43,941 bases of DNA from JAGQRJ01 sp041402045 (GTDB lineage Bacteria; Planctomycetota; J058). The stretch is from the NCBI GenBank assembly GCA_041402045.1, contig JAWKSZ010000071.1, positions 1-43,941 of the forward strand, read 5' to 3'. The notes beneath the pieces were generated by a model. It worked only from the letters and a program-made list of their open reading frames with translations, did not search any database and was not told the origin of the DNA. Positions 1 through 7,300 of the stretch are shown in pieces. Each line of letters begins with the position of its first letter. Within the stretch, counting starts at the first letter, position 1. Made by a program: the position numbers and the translations under genes.

Positions 1-15
1 CTCGGGTTCGGGGGC

Positions 16-969
16 ATGGCCGCGATCCTGCGGCTCACCGGGCCCGACCCGCAGCCGACGACCGCGGGGCCCACCGACCCCGAGGTCGCCGCGGCGGCGG
101 CGCCCGGGCTCGCCGAGGTCGAGGCCCTGCTCGACGCCCAGGACCCGCGGGGCCCCGAGCGCCTCGACAGCTACCTGATCGCGCACCCCGACGACCCGGA
201 CGCCTGGCGGCTGCAGGGCGAGGTCCTGACCGAACGACGCGGCGACCTGGCGGCGGGGGTCCAGGCGTTCAAGAAGTCCCTCGAGCTCGGGCCCACGCTC
301 AAGGCCTACGTCGGGTTGGGGGTGTCCCTGACCAAGCTCGGGCGCATGACCGAGGCGCAGGAGCCCCTCGACCAGGCCGTGCGCCTGGATCCGCAGAGCG
401 GCTACGCCCTCACGGCCCAGGCCTTCCTGCTCCACGAACAGGGCATGTTCGAGGGTGCGCTCGCTGCGATCGAGCGCGCGATCGACCTCGAGCCCGAGCG
501 CGCCGGGTCGCACGACCTGAAGGGGCGCGTGCTCCAGGCGCTGGGGGACGTCCCCGGCGCCGAGGCCGCCTATCGCCGGTCCCTGGCCCTCGAGCCCTCG
601 GCCCCGACCTACACCAACCTCGCCGCGGTCCTGTGCAAGGCCGAGCGCTTCGACGAGGCGCGGCGCGCGACGGCCCAGGCCGTGGAGCTCGAGCCCCAGA
701 GCCCGCGGACCCACGACGCCGCGGGCATGGTCGAGTACTACGCCGGCCGCTTCGAGCAGGCGATCGTCCACTTCGACGACGCCCTCGCCCTCGACCCGAC
801 CGAGGTCCCGACCCTGATCAACCGCGGCTTCACCCACAAGCGGCTGGGGCACGCGGCTGCGGCCCGCGCCGACCTCGAGGCGGTGCTCGCCCACGCCCCC
901 GAGGGCGACCCCGCCCGCGACACCGCCCGCAAGGGGCTCCAGGGCCTGGGCGTCGCCGCGGCCCGGTAG
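16..969 (+). CDS. Tetratricopeptide-repeat (TPR) protein
   Basis: About 317 residues made almost entirely of TPR units from about residue 50 onward. Recurring pairs such as AYVGLGVSLTKLGRMTEAQEPL, followed by ALDQA/V-type helices and the Asp/Pro turn (LDPQSG, LEPERAG, LALEPSA, LDPTEV), show the 34-residue TPR spacing. TPR solenoids mount other proteins; no enzymatic motif is visible and no signal peptide is obvious. The frame is open to the left edge of the window, so the ATG at 16 is only the first visible start and the true start may lie upstream. The gene ends 4 bases before the convergent helicase stop. Partner unknown. Confidence 0.8.
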   Translation: MAAILRLTGPDPQPTTAGPTDPEVAAAAAPGLAEVEALLDAQDPRGPERLDSYLIAHPDDPDAWRLQGEVLTERRGDLAAGVQAFKKSLELGPTLKAYVGLGVSLTKLGRMTEAQEPLDQAVRLDPQSGYALTAQAFLLHEQGMFEGALAAIERAIDLEPERAGSHDLKGRVLQALGDVPGAEAAYRRSLALEPSAPTYTNLAAVLCKAERFDEARRATAQAVELEPQSPRTHDAAGMVEYYAGRFEQAIVHFDDALALDPTEVPTLINRGFTHKRLGHAAAARADLEAVLAHAPEGDPARDTARKGLQGLGVAAAR

Positions 970-973
970 CTGC

Positions 974-2080
974 CTACCGCCGCCCGAGCCCCTGGATCTG
1001 GCGCAGGAGCGGCAGGTCGCGCTTGGTGACCAGGTTCACCACGGTGCCCGGGCGTCCGGCGCGGGCGGTGCGCCCGGCGCGGTGCAGGTAGTCCTCGAGG
1101 TCCTGGGGCAGGAACACGTTGATCACGCGCTCGAGGCCCTCGAGGTCCAGCCCGCGCCCGCCGAGGTCGGTGGTGACCAGCAGCCGGAGCTCGCCCCGGC
1201 GAAACGCGGCCAGGCTCTGGCGGCGCTCGGTGGCGTCCATTTGCCCGCGGTAGTTCCCGAAGGCCACCCCCTGTTCGCCGAGCCAGGCCGCGAGCCGCTC
1301 GCACTGCTGGCGGGTGTTCGCGAACAGGAGCGTCGGGACCTCGGGGTCCTGCGCCAGGACCTTGCCCAGGGCCTCGAAGCGCTGCTCCTCGGTCACGTTG
1401 CGGTTGATCGTGGTCAGGGTCTCGAGGGCCTGCCCGCTCCGCACCCGCACGGGGTCGCCGCCAAAGAGCTGCGCCACCGTCTCCTCGTAGGCCGCGGGGA
1501 AGGTCGCCGCGAACAGCGCCAGCCGGGCCGACGCGGGGCTCGCCGCGACCACCTGTCGCACCACGGGGAGGAAGTCGACGGCGAGCAGGCTGTCGGCCTC
1601 GTCGAGCACCAACGCCCGCAGGTCGTCGAGCCGCAGCTCGCCGCTGTCGAGGAACTGCTGCAGACGCCCGGGGGTCGCCACCAGGACCTCGAACATGCCC
1701 CCCACGTTCTGGCGCGCGCGCTGCTTCTTGGTCCCGCCGAGCACCGAGCGCACGCGCAACCGGGTGTCGTGGGTCAGCGACTTGAAGACCTTGCACACCT
1801 GCTCGCCCAGCTCGCGCCCGGGCACGAGCACCAGCCCCCGCGGACGGCTGGCGCTGTCCACCGCGTCGCCCCCGGCTTCGAGGGCCTTCAGTTGGTGCAG
1901 CATGGGCAGCGCGAAGGCCAGGGTCTTGCCGCTGCCGGTCTCCGACACCGCCACCACCCCGCGCCCGGCGAGCTGAGGTGGGATCGCCTCGCGCTGGACC
2001 CGCGTGGGCTCGGTCAGCCCCAGCTCCGCGAGGGTGCCCAAGAGGGAAGGAAGCAGGGACAGGTCGGCGAAGGAAGTCAC
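974..2080 (-). CDS. DEAD-box ATP-dependent RNA helicase
   Basis: A 368-residue superfamily 2 helicase core that unwinds RNA duplexes with ATP. It starts with a Q-motif (TEPTRVQREAIP), then Walker A SETGSGKT (46-53), ATPGRL (about 135-140), DEAD box 160-163 (VLDEAD), a motif III variant AAT (191-193) and motif VI HRAGRTARAG (from 333). Motif Ia is divergent (VPGRELGEQ instead of PTRELA). There is no C-terminal RNA-targeting extension; the protein stops right after motif VI. I chose the GTG at 2080, which places FADLSLLP at the N-terminus as in relatives; the upstream extension has no helicase similarity. It is convergent with the TPR gene. Which cellular RNA it serves (ribosome assembly, cold shock) cannot be told. 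Confidence 0.93.
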   Translation of the reverse strand: MTSFADLSLLPSLLGTLAELGLTEPTRVQREAIPPQLAGRGVVAVSETGSGKTLAFALPMLHQLKALEAGGDAVDSASRPRGLVLVPGRELGEQVCKVFKSLTHDTRLRVRSVLGGTKKQRARQNVGGMFEVLVATPGRLQQFLDSGELRLDDLRALVLDEADSLLAVDFLPVVRQVVAASPASARLALFAATFPAAYEETVAQLFGGDPVRVRSGQALETLTTINRNVTEEQRFEALGKVLAQDPEVPTLLFANTRQQCERLAAWLGEQGVAFGNYRGQMDATERRQSLAAFRRGELRLLVTTDLGGRGLDLEGLERVINVFLPQDLEDYLHRAGRTARAGRPGTVVNLVTKRDLPLLRQIQGLGRR

Positions 2081-2344
2081 GGGGCAGAGGATAGCAGCCC
2101 GCCTGGGCTCCCCCAGCGGGAACGCGGTTCCCTTCCTTTCCCGCGCGGCGGGGTTGCCTGCCCCGTTCGTGGGTATGGGAGCCGCAACCTCGCGGCAGCT
2201 GCGACACGCGTTCCGCACCGGCGGGTAGCTCCCCGGGGGGTCAACTGAGCCGAACGGGCAAGTCTTGCCCAACCGGTTCACCCGAGGTGACCTGCTCGTG
2301 AAACGGGCCACCGCGCTGCAAGCGTTTGCCTCCGCGGAACACCG

Positions 2345-2371
2345 GGTGCCTCCGTGCAGCGCGGAGGCACC
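2345..2371 (+). promoter_or_regulatory. Perfect 10-bp hairpin covering a Shine-Dalgarno
   Basis: GGTGCCTCCG (2345-2354) and CGGAGGCACC (2362-2371) are perfect inverted repeats with a 7-nt loop. The right arm contains GGAGG, the Shine-Dalgarno of the ATG at 2372, so the stem would hide it in the transcript. Either a translation switch or chance; there is no U-tract, so it is not a classic terminator. Confidence 0.5.
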
Positions 2372-2563
2372 ATGACCGACCGCCGCTGCGTGTTCGACGC
2401 CCAGATCCACAGGGTCTCTGTCCGGTACACGGAGCGCATGTTCTTCCTCGAACCCTGCAAGACCGTCCGCGTGCCCGCCCCACCGATCGCGAACGAGAGC
2501 CCGGACGGCGAGCGGAGAGCGCTGCTGCGCGGCTGGGTCGCAGGGCGAGGGGAGCAAGCATGA
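2372..2563 (+). CDS. Small unidentified ORF coupled to the Rpn gene
   Basis: A 63-residue reading frame that starts at ATG 2372, with GGAGG 4 nt upstream, and whose TGA overlaps the Rpn start as ATGA. The product is Cys/Arg-containing and I recognise no family. Support comes only from the good ribosome site and the 4-base coupling; codon statistics are not decisive at this length. It may be a leader peptide that lets ribosomes re-initiate on the nuclease gene. It may also be noncoding. Confidence 0.35.
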   Translation: MTDRRCVFDAQIHRVSVRYTERMFFLEPCKTVRVPAPPIANESPDGERRALLRGWVAGRGEQA

Positions 2564-3528
2564 CCGTCCCCACGCCCCACGACAGCTTCGCCCAGGCGGT
2601 CTTCTCCGATCCCGCGCAGGCCGCGGTCGTGTTCGAGGCCGTGCTCCCCGTGTCGCTGATCCAGCACCTGGACCTGGCCCAAGCCGAGCTGCGCCCTAGC
2701 CTGTTCAAGGCCGACGACCTGCACGAGCGTCGGGCGGACTTCCTGTTCAAGGTCCCGCTCGCGGGGGAGGACGCCTACCTGCTCGCCCTGCTGGAGCACC
2801 AGAGCCGCGAGGACTTCAGCCTCGCCGCCCGGCTGCTCGTGTATGCGGGACGCGCGCTCGACCGGCACATGCGAGAGAACCCAGGTGCCAGGCGGCTTCC
2901 CGCCGTGATCCCGGTCGTGCTCTACCACGGCGAGCGCGGCTGGACGGCTCCTCGCGAGCTGTTCGACCTCTACGCGCTGCCCGACGAGACGAAATGCGCG
3001 TTGCGTGGCTACGTGCCGAACCTGCGCTTCTTCCTGGACGACCTGAGCCAGCTCGAAGACGCGGACCTGCGTGCGCGGCCGGGGCCGGTGCTCGCTCGCC
3101 TGGCCCTGCTCGTCCTGCGCCACGCCCAAGAACTACGGCGCGCAAAGGACCCGGCGACCACCCTGCGCGCCCTCGCCGCCTCCCTGAGCGACCTCTTGCA
3201 GCAGGTCCAGGATCGGACGGGTCGGACGGTGGTCGTCCGGTATATGCTGGAAATCGTGGAGTTGGAGCCCGAGGTGGGCCAAGAGATCTTGCTCCGAGCC
3301 CTGCCGGGGAGAGTCAAGGAGGACGTCGTGACCGCTGCCGATAAACTGCGCGCTCAAGGTGAGGTCCAAGGCATGCGGCGCCTGTTGCTCCTCCAGCTTC
3401 AAGAGAGCTTCGCCCCGTTGCCTCCTGAGGCCGAGCAGCGGATCGCGTCCGCGTCGGAGTCCGAACTGGTCGTTTGGAGCGGGCGTGTCCTGCGCGCCCA
3501 GAGCCTGGCCCAGGTCTTTGCTGACTAA
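2560..3528 (+). CDS. Rpn-family recombination-promoting nuclease / putative transposase (YhgA-like)
   Basis: The 322-residue protein has the Rpn/Transposase_31 layout: N-terminal HDSFAQAVFSDP, then the PD-(D/E)xK-type core RRADFLFK (D60) and LLEHQS (E79, Q81), then IPVVLYHGERGW (about 117-128), which is a family hallmark. E. coli Rpn proteins are Mg/Ca-dependent DNA endonucleases that promote RecA-independent recombination; family members are mobile and often act in phage defence. The C-terminus ends in the short helix VVWSGRVLRAQSLAQVFAD. The start is the ATG at 2560, with GGGGAG upstream, rather than in-frame starts further 5'. The same C-terminal tail recurs as an isolated remnant at 8375-8431. 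Nuclease activity is inferred from motifs. Confidence 0.88.
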   Translation: MTVPTPHDSFAQAVFSDPAQAAVVFEAVLPVSLIQHLDLAQAELRPSLFKADDLHERRADFLFKVPLAGEDAYLLALLEHQSREDFSLAARLLVYAGRALDRHMRENPGARRLPAVIPVVLYHGERGWTAPRELFDLYALPDETKCALRGYVPNLRFFLDDLSQLEDADLRARPGPVLARLALLVLRHAQELRRAKDPATTLRALAASLSDLLQQVQDRTGRTVVVRYMLEIVELEPEVGQEILLRALPGRVKEDVVTAADKLRAQGEVQGMRRLLLLQLQESFAPLPPEAEQRIASASESELVVWSGRVLRAQSLAQVFAD

Positions 3529-3553
3529 GCGTCGGCCCTAAGCGCCCACAGCA

Positions 3554-3636
3554 GTGTGTCCCGAACCCACGGAAGAGGGAGAGCGGGCGCTTGGCACATG
3601 CCCACGGACCGGTTAGCGGACCGCATAGCCGCCCGC
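3554..3636. repeat. Mosaic intergenic repeat A, copy 1
   Basis: The segment starting GTGTGTCCCGAACCCACGG and running through GGCGCTTGGCACAT to a GC hairpin matches 7014-7107 closely over its whole length. Differences include an internal duplication in copy 2 and scattered substitutions. It lies between the 3' ends of convergent genes (Rpn and the lysine-tailed protein). Confidence 0.8.
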
Positions 3637-3652
3637 AATCGGACCTTTGCCC

Positions 3653-4366
3653 TTACTTCTTGGCGGGCTTCTTCTTGGCCTTGGTCTTCTTGGCGGGCTT
3701 CTTCTTGGCGGGCTTCTTCTTGGTGGTCGCCACGCCCGCGCTGTGTTGGAGGAGCTCACGAAGAGCACTGAGCCCAACCTCAATCAGGGAGTCCAAGGCC
3801 CGAATGCTCGAGTCCGCCGCTGATTCCTCAGCACGGAACTCACGAAAGAACACCGCTTCAGCGACTGCGTCAGCCATCTCTCCGCAGCTGGTCAGCGGGT
3901 CTGCTGCAAGTGCGAGAGCCTTTGCCTCAGACACACGCTGTCCGCAGTGCTCGATGATCCTGGTGCTGGTCCACAAGTCCGCCTGCTCGCGCTGCATGGC
4001 GTGAGCAGGGTCGGTCTGGAACGGCAGGAGGCATCCGCGACATGGGCGTCCTAGTGCTCGCTCTAGTCTATGGGCTAGCGCAGCAGCCTCTGCTGCCCTA
4101 GACCAGACGTCGTACTTCTGCTTGAACGAAACAGTCTCAGCCGGGTAGGTGGCCACGGCAGCGGCTTCGGGGAGACGGTTGAGAGCTAGGAGATAGCCGG
4201 CCAGGTAGACCTGTGACCGCACAGACCTATGGGAGGGGGAAACGGTTCGGAGGACGCTCGCCTTCCGTCGGGAGACAATCGAGTTTGAGTCGGGCAAGGC
4301 GTACCATTCCGCCAACTCGGCTGGCATGGGTGTTGTGGCTACTCGCTCGCCCACGCTTACCACCAA
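3653..4366 (-). CDS. Uncharacterised protein with lysine/proline-rich C-terminal tail
   Basis: About 237 residues. The first 210 are helical and Ala/Leu-rich, with a TPR-like feel (YLAGYLLALNRLPEAAAVA; YDVWSRAAEAAALAHRLERAL) and a CRGC pair near 117-120. The last 24 residues are a basic tail of repeated KKKPAKK units, like histone-H1-type tails that bind DNA or RNA. I do not recognise the globular part. Base composition is lower in GC than the neighbouring housekeeping genes, which is compatible with acquisition. The start is uncertain: ATG/GTG choices exist near 4366 and at the downstream Met. No partner gene is obvious; it is flanked by the mosaic repeats on both sides. DNA association is a guess from the tail only. 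Confidence 0.7.
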   Translation of the reverse strand: MVVSVGERVATTPMPAELAEWYALPDSNSIVSRRKASVLRTVSPSHRSVRSQVYLAGYLLALNRLPEAAAVATYPAETVSFKQKYDVWSRAAEAAALAHRLERALGRPCRGCLLPFQTDPAHAMQREQADLWTSTRIIEHCGQRVSEAKALALAADPLTSCGEMADAVAEAVFFREFRAEESAADSSIRALDSLIEVGLSALRELLQHSAGVATTKKKPAKKKPAKKTKAKKKPAKK

Positions 4367-4514
4367 TCCTGAATCGCTTGCCGAGTCGCTTCCCGCGCCC
4401 GAGGGCCTTACTCGCCTTTGGAGAGTCCTGGGCCACCCTTACCTCGTGGTAGGTGTAGCCGCGTGGCTTCCGGCTTACGGACCCCCGACCACGGAGTTTA
4501 CCTCTTCGTCGAGT

Positions 4515-4557
4515 CGGCCCGCAGGGCCGTGGAGGGGTAGCGGCCCGGGTCCGATCC
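4515..4557. repeat. Mosaic intergenic repeat, fragment
   Basis: CGGCCCGCAGGGCCG (4515-4529, a 6-bp stem with GCA loop) and CGGCCCGGGTCCGATCC (4541-4557) both recur, in the same order, at 7087-7137. They sit in the gap between divergent genes. Confidence 0.7.
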
Positions 4558-4593
4558 AACGCCAAGTCGTCTGGCGGTGGCTACGCTGAGGGG

Positions 4594-5148
4594 GTGACGA
4601 CTCCGGACCCTTCTTCCCCCAACGATCAGCCCCGCCGCTGGAGGCGTTGGCTGCTCGTGGCGCTGGGCGCGGGTGCCCTGTTCGCAGCAGTGGTGTGGGT
4701 CCTCTCCCGGGATCGCTACTGGCCTTCAGCTGACGCCGAGTGCGTGCTCTACGCCTACCAGCACGGCTTCGACCCCAACGCCGTTCCTCCCGACCTCGCC
4801 CAGCTCGCCCAGCGAGGCCTGCTCCCTAGCCACCTCGCCGACGGACGACACGAGGGCTGGTGCTTCCGCGGCGGCGTCCACGCCCCGAACCTGGAGCTGG
4901 CTCGAGAGCTGGGCTACGAGCCCACGTGGCAGGCGTGGGTTTATGTCTGGCCCGAGGAGCCGCGCGCAGGCGAGACGCGCGCGATCTACCGGCAATACGG
5001 TGGCTATCCATGGGCGAGCAACGGACCCACGGCCGCTCCCCCGCTCCCGCATGAGACGTCGAACCCGGTGGGCTGGGACGTGATCGACCACCCTGCGAGG
5101 CTCCGCAAGGGCCCGTTCTGGGCGGAGCACAAGCCGCCGCCCAAGTAG
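4594..5148 (+). CDS. Single-pass membrane-anchored protein, unknown function
   Basis: 184 residues. A basic N-terminus (RRWRRW) is followed by one hydrophobic segment at about 19-37 (LLVALGAGALFAAVVWVL), giving a predicted N-in/C-out anchor with a periplasmic domain of about 145 residues. That domain has two cysteines (AECVLYAY and GWCFRGG) that could pair, and many Trp/Tyr residues. I recognise no family. The start is a GTG at 4594, which keeps the basic-then-hydrophobic layout. It is transcribed divergently from the lysine-tailed protein and convergently with the next gene; the stops are about 15 bases apart. The product could belong to a single-gene immunity or stress set, but there is no direct evidence. 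Confidence 0.65.
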   Translation: MTTPDPSSPNDQPRRWRRWLLVALGAGALFAAVVWVLSRDRYWPSADAECVLYAYQHGFDPNAVPPDLAQLAQRGLLPSHLADGRHEGWCFRGGVHAPNLELARELGYEPTWQAWVYVWPEEPRAGETRAIYRQYGGYPWASNGPTAAPPLPHETSNPVGWDVIDHPARLRKGPFWAEHKPPPK

Positions 5149-5163
5149 CACTGCTTGGCCGGC

Positions 5164-5769
5164 TCAGGCCAGTCCGTGGTCCGGGTCGAGCGCGAGCCCC
5201 AACGTCAGGTCGCGGAAATTCCGCCGTACCGCCGCCAACGCCGAGCGTTTCCCGCTTCCAGCGAAGAGTCGGTCGTAGTCCTGCATGCAGAGCACCAGCA
5301 CGTGCTGTGCACTTGCGGTGCGCTCGGTCGCCAGCAGCCACAGCAGACCGCTCCACAAGCTGCAGACCCCCTCGACATCGGTGTCTTCCTCCTCGGGGAT
5401 CTCCACCTGCACCCGGGCCCGCTGCTGGACGTCAACGGGCTCCCGCAGCCAGTCGTCGAAGGCCTCGAGCCAGGCGTCGTCCCAGCCGTGCTCGGTGACC
5501 AGCGCCCGGGCCAGGGCGTGCCCGGCGCGGACGCAGAGCGGCTTGTCGGCTCGCGGCAGCTGCTCTACCCACGCCCCGAGCTCCTTCGGCCCCGGACGAA
5601 CCCCCGTTAGCGCGGCGGCCGCCTCGCTGCCGCAGTAGGCGGCGAGCTCCAGGTCACGGGTCGAGATTGCGCCGACCCGCATGCGCTCACGCAACAGGGC
5701 CAGTTCGCCCTCGACCCCTGAGCCTGCCCCCACGGCGCGTTCCAGTAACCTGCGACGGTGGTCGGTCAT
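5164..5769 (-). CDS. Hypothetical protein with an N-terminal 'LRER...ELAAYCG' module
   Basis: 201 residues. The N-terminus (RRRLLERAVGAGSGVEGELALLRERMRVGAIS, then LELAAYCG at about 42-49) is a helical module I have seen repeatedly at the start of otherwise unrelated myxobacterial hypothetical proteins. The remainder is acidic and Trp-rich (WVEQL, DDAWLEAFDDWLREP, VEIPEEEDTDVEGV). No catalytic motif is visible. I chose the ATG at 5769 because the extension upstream runs into the intergenic repeat at 5843-5910 and has no protein-like composition. The length and context (a lone gene among repeats and other orphans) are typical of variable small genes. Function unknown. Confidence 0.65.
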   Translation of the reverse strand: MTDHRRRLLERAVGAGSGVEGELALLRERMRVGAISTRDLELAAYCGSEAAAALTGVRPGPKELGAWVEQLPRADKPLCVRAGHALARALVTEHGWDDAWLEAFDDWLREPVDVQQRARVQVEIPEEEDTDVEGVCSLWSGLLWLLATERTASAQHVLVLCMQDYDRLFAGSGKRSALAAVRRNFRDLTLGLALDPDHGLA

Positions 5770-5842
5770 GCTCCTCCCGAAGTGCGCCAATGTGACGTCG
5801 CCCGGGTCGTCTGCTGTCGGACCTACCCGTTCGACACCGCTC

Positions 5843-5910
5843 GGGACCACCGATCTACGGGGCCGCGAGCTGGCCGTGTCCCTTACACCCGGACGGGCGA
5901 GCGGCCCGCG
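5843..5910. repeat. Mosaic intergenic repeat B, copy 1
   Basis: GGGACCACCGATCTACGG, then GCCGCGAGCTGGCCGTGTCC and GGACGGGCGAGCGGCCCGCG, in the same order as at 7205-7293 and (without the first block) at 7133-7196. It lies upstream of the gene at 5164-5769. Confidence 0.8.
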
Positions 5911-5931
5911 GGCCCGCCCAGGGTGATGAGA

Positions 5932-5946
5932 GCCCCGTGACGGGGC
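5932..5946 (-). terminator. Terminator-like hairpin after the DUF1963-like gene
   Basis: GCCCCG-TGA-CGGGGC forms a perfect 6-bp stem 25 bases beyond the stop of the gene ending at 5971, read on the minus strand. There is only a weak T-run (TCTCATC) after it, so termination is plausible but unproven. Confidence 0.45.
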
Positions 5947-5970
5947 GTTCAAGGTTTCGGGCTTTGTCCG

Positions 5971-6603
5971 TCACGCGCCGGCGACGTGACACCCGAGAAT
6001 CCGACAAGGGTCGCACCACCAGTAGTAGGCGACACCCGAGTCCTCGAAGGTCACGTGAAGGCGGCGGTCGTTGGCAATCTGGGCGAAGAAGCACATCCGG
6101 GTGCCGCACTCCGGGCATACGAGCGGCTCGTCAAAGGGCTGAACGAGGTAGGGCACGCCACCCAGTTGGTGATGCGGCCACTCCAACTGGTCAGGGTCGA
6201 AATCCTCCGAGGCCGGATCCTGCGTGCGTGGCAGTCGGTGCAGAGTCAGGGCACATGGGCGAAGGTCGATGTCGTCGGCATAGACCGGGATCTGGGCGCT
6301 CTCGAACGACGCGGCGTCGCGCAAGCGAACGACTCGGCCGTCGTCTCCGAACTCAAAGAACAAGTCTTCGATGGTGAAGTTCGAGGCGAAGTAGTGTGGC
6401 AGCACGATCTGCCCGCAGGGCACGTCTAACGTGGCCCCGCCGAAGACGTCGGGCGACAGCGATCCAAGCGTGAACGTCAGGACTGGATAGAAGGAATGGG
6501 GCGAACCCGGGACGGGTGGAAGCTGCGTTCCGCCAGGACGCTGTCCATACCAGTGTGGGCCGATTGGCTCGACCCGCTCGTAGTCGAGGTGAACGCGATA
6601 CAC
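5971..6603 (-). CDS. DUF1963/YwqG-like zinc-ribbon protein
   Basis: 210 residues. The C-terminal third carries the features of the YwqG/DUF1963 group: HHQLGGVPYLVQ (about 144-155), then CPEC (163-166) followed by MCFFAQI, and a second pair CDPC (197-200) after SGVAYYWW. The two Cys pairs should bind zinc. Such proteins often sit beside SMI1/KNR4-type immunity genes and variable toxin loci; their activity is unknown. The start is a GTG at 6603 with AGGAG eight bases upstream; a longer frame exists but its N-terminal part overlaps another reading frame described at 6615-6806. The gene lies only 11 nt after the stop of that fragment, as an immunity gene would follow a toxin. Confidence 0.7.
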   Translation of the reverse strand: MYRVHLDYERVEPIGPHWYGQRPGGTQLPPVPGSPHSFYPVLTFTLGSLSPDVFGGATLDVPCGQIVLPHYFASNFTIEDLFFEFGDDGRVVRLRDAASFESAQIPVYADDIDLRPCALTLHRLPRTQDPASEDFDPDQLEWPHHQLGGVPYLVQPFDEPLVCPECGTRMCFFAQIANDRRLHVTFEDSGVAYYWWCDPCRILGCHVAGA

Positions 6604-6614
6604 GAAGCCAACTC

Positions 6615-6806
6615 CTACAGGCCACCAGCGTTGAGCCGGTCTAAGGATTGGTTGAACTGCTTCCAGTAGAGTCCTCGCTGGCGCTTGTTCAACCCCAGTA
6701 TTTCCGTCATCTTCCGGCCGTGGTGCCGGGCCTGTCGCTCCGTCATTCGCTCGAAGAACTGGCTTCGAGGCAGGCCGGTTCGCCGACTCCACGCGGCGCT
6801 CTGAGT
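6615..6806 (-). pseudogene. Short remnant, possibly the C-terminal tail of a toxin-like protein
   Basis: An open frame of 63 residues ends in TAG at 6615. It reads like a protein end: WSRRTGLPRSQFFERMTERQ, then RHHGRK and a helical GLNKRQRGLYWKQFNQSL. The first in-frame Met (6746) gives 43 residues; the frame is open only back to a stop just beyond 6806, so the rest of any parent gene is missing. The basic, His-containing, helical tail directly before an immunity-like gene suggests a decayed polymorphic-toxin C-terminus. This reading is tentative; I could not match it to a named family. Confidence 0.35.
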
Positions 6807-7013
6807 TCAGATACCGGCGCGTTGCGTTGTGCATGGTGGTCGGGCCTGGCCTCGCTCCAGCCCCTCTGGACGCGAACCAGGTCGGGGCCTCGTTCCTGAT
6901 GCGAGTCGGCGGCGTGGTGAGGCCACGTTGCCTTGCTTGGACGGTTACTCACTCATTCCAAACGCCGTGGTGGGACTCGAGCCGATGCGGGCGCACCCTC
7001 CCGCCCGCAAACG

Positions 7014-7139
7014 GTGTGTCCCGAACCCACGGAAGGGAGAGCGGAAAGGGAGAGCGGGCGCTTGGCACATACCCACGGACGGGTTGGCGGCCCGCAGGGC
7101 CGCCCGCCTTCAAGGGCGAGCGGCCCGGGTCCGATCCCT
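7014..7139. repeat. Mosaic intergenic repeat A, copy 2
   Basis: This copy repeats 3554-3636 with an internal duplication of GGGAGAGCGG. It then continues through a perfect 8-bp hairpin (GGCGGCCC-GCA-GGGCCGCC, 7086-7104) and CGGCCCGGGTCCGATCC, which is shared with 4541-4557. The span 6807-7013 before it holds no recognisable gene. Confidence 0.8.
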
Positions 7140-7293
7140 ACGGCGCCGCGAGCTGGCCGTGTCCCTTACCCCCCCCGGACGGGCGAGCGGCCCGCGAGCT
7201 GGCCGGGACCACCGATCTACGGCGCCGCGAGCTGGCCGTGTCCCTTACCCCCCGGACGGGCGAGGACGGGCGAGGACGGGCGAGCGGCCCGCG
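7133..7293. repeat. Mosaic intergenic repeat B, copies 2 and 3, with a tandem 10-mer
   Basis: Two head-to-tail copies of repeat B: 7133-7196 lacks the GGGACCACCGAT block and 7205-7293 is complete. In the second, GGACGGGCGA is tandemly repeated three times at 7254-7283. The array ends a few bases before the stop of the minus-strand gene at 7301. Confidence 0.8.
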
Positions 7294-7300
7294 AGTGAAT

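Noticed and set aside
1082..2248. Plus-strand frame antisense to the DEAD-box helicase
   Set aside because: No motifs; the minus strand holds the helicase motifs in order.
7014..7293. CRISPR-like array
   Set aside because: Spacing is irregular, the repeats are mosaics of different blocks, the tandem 10-mer has no spacers and there are no cas genes.
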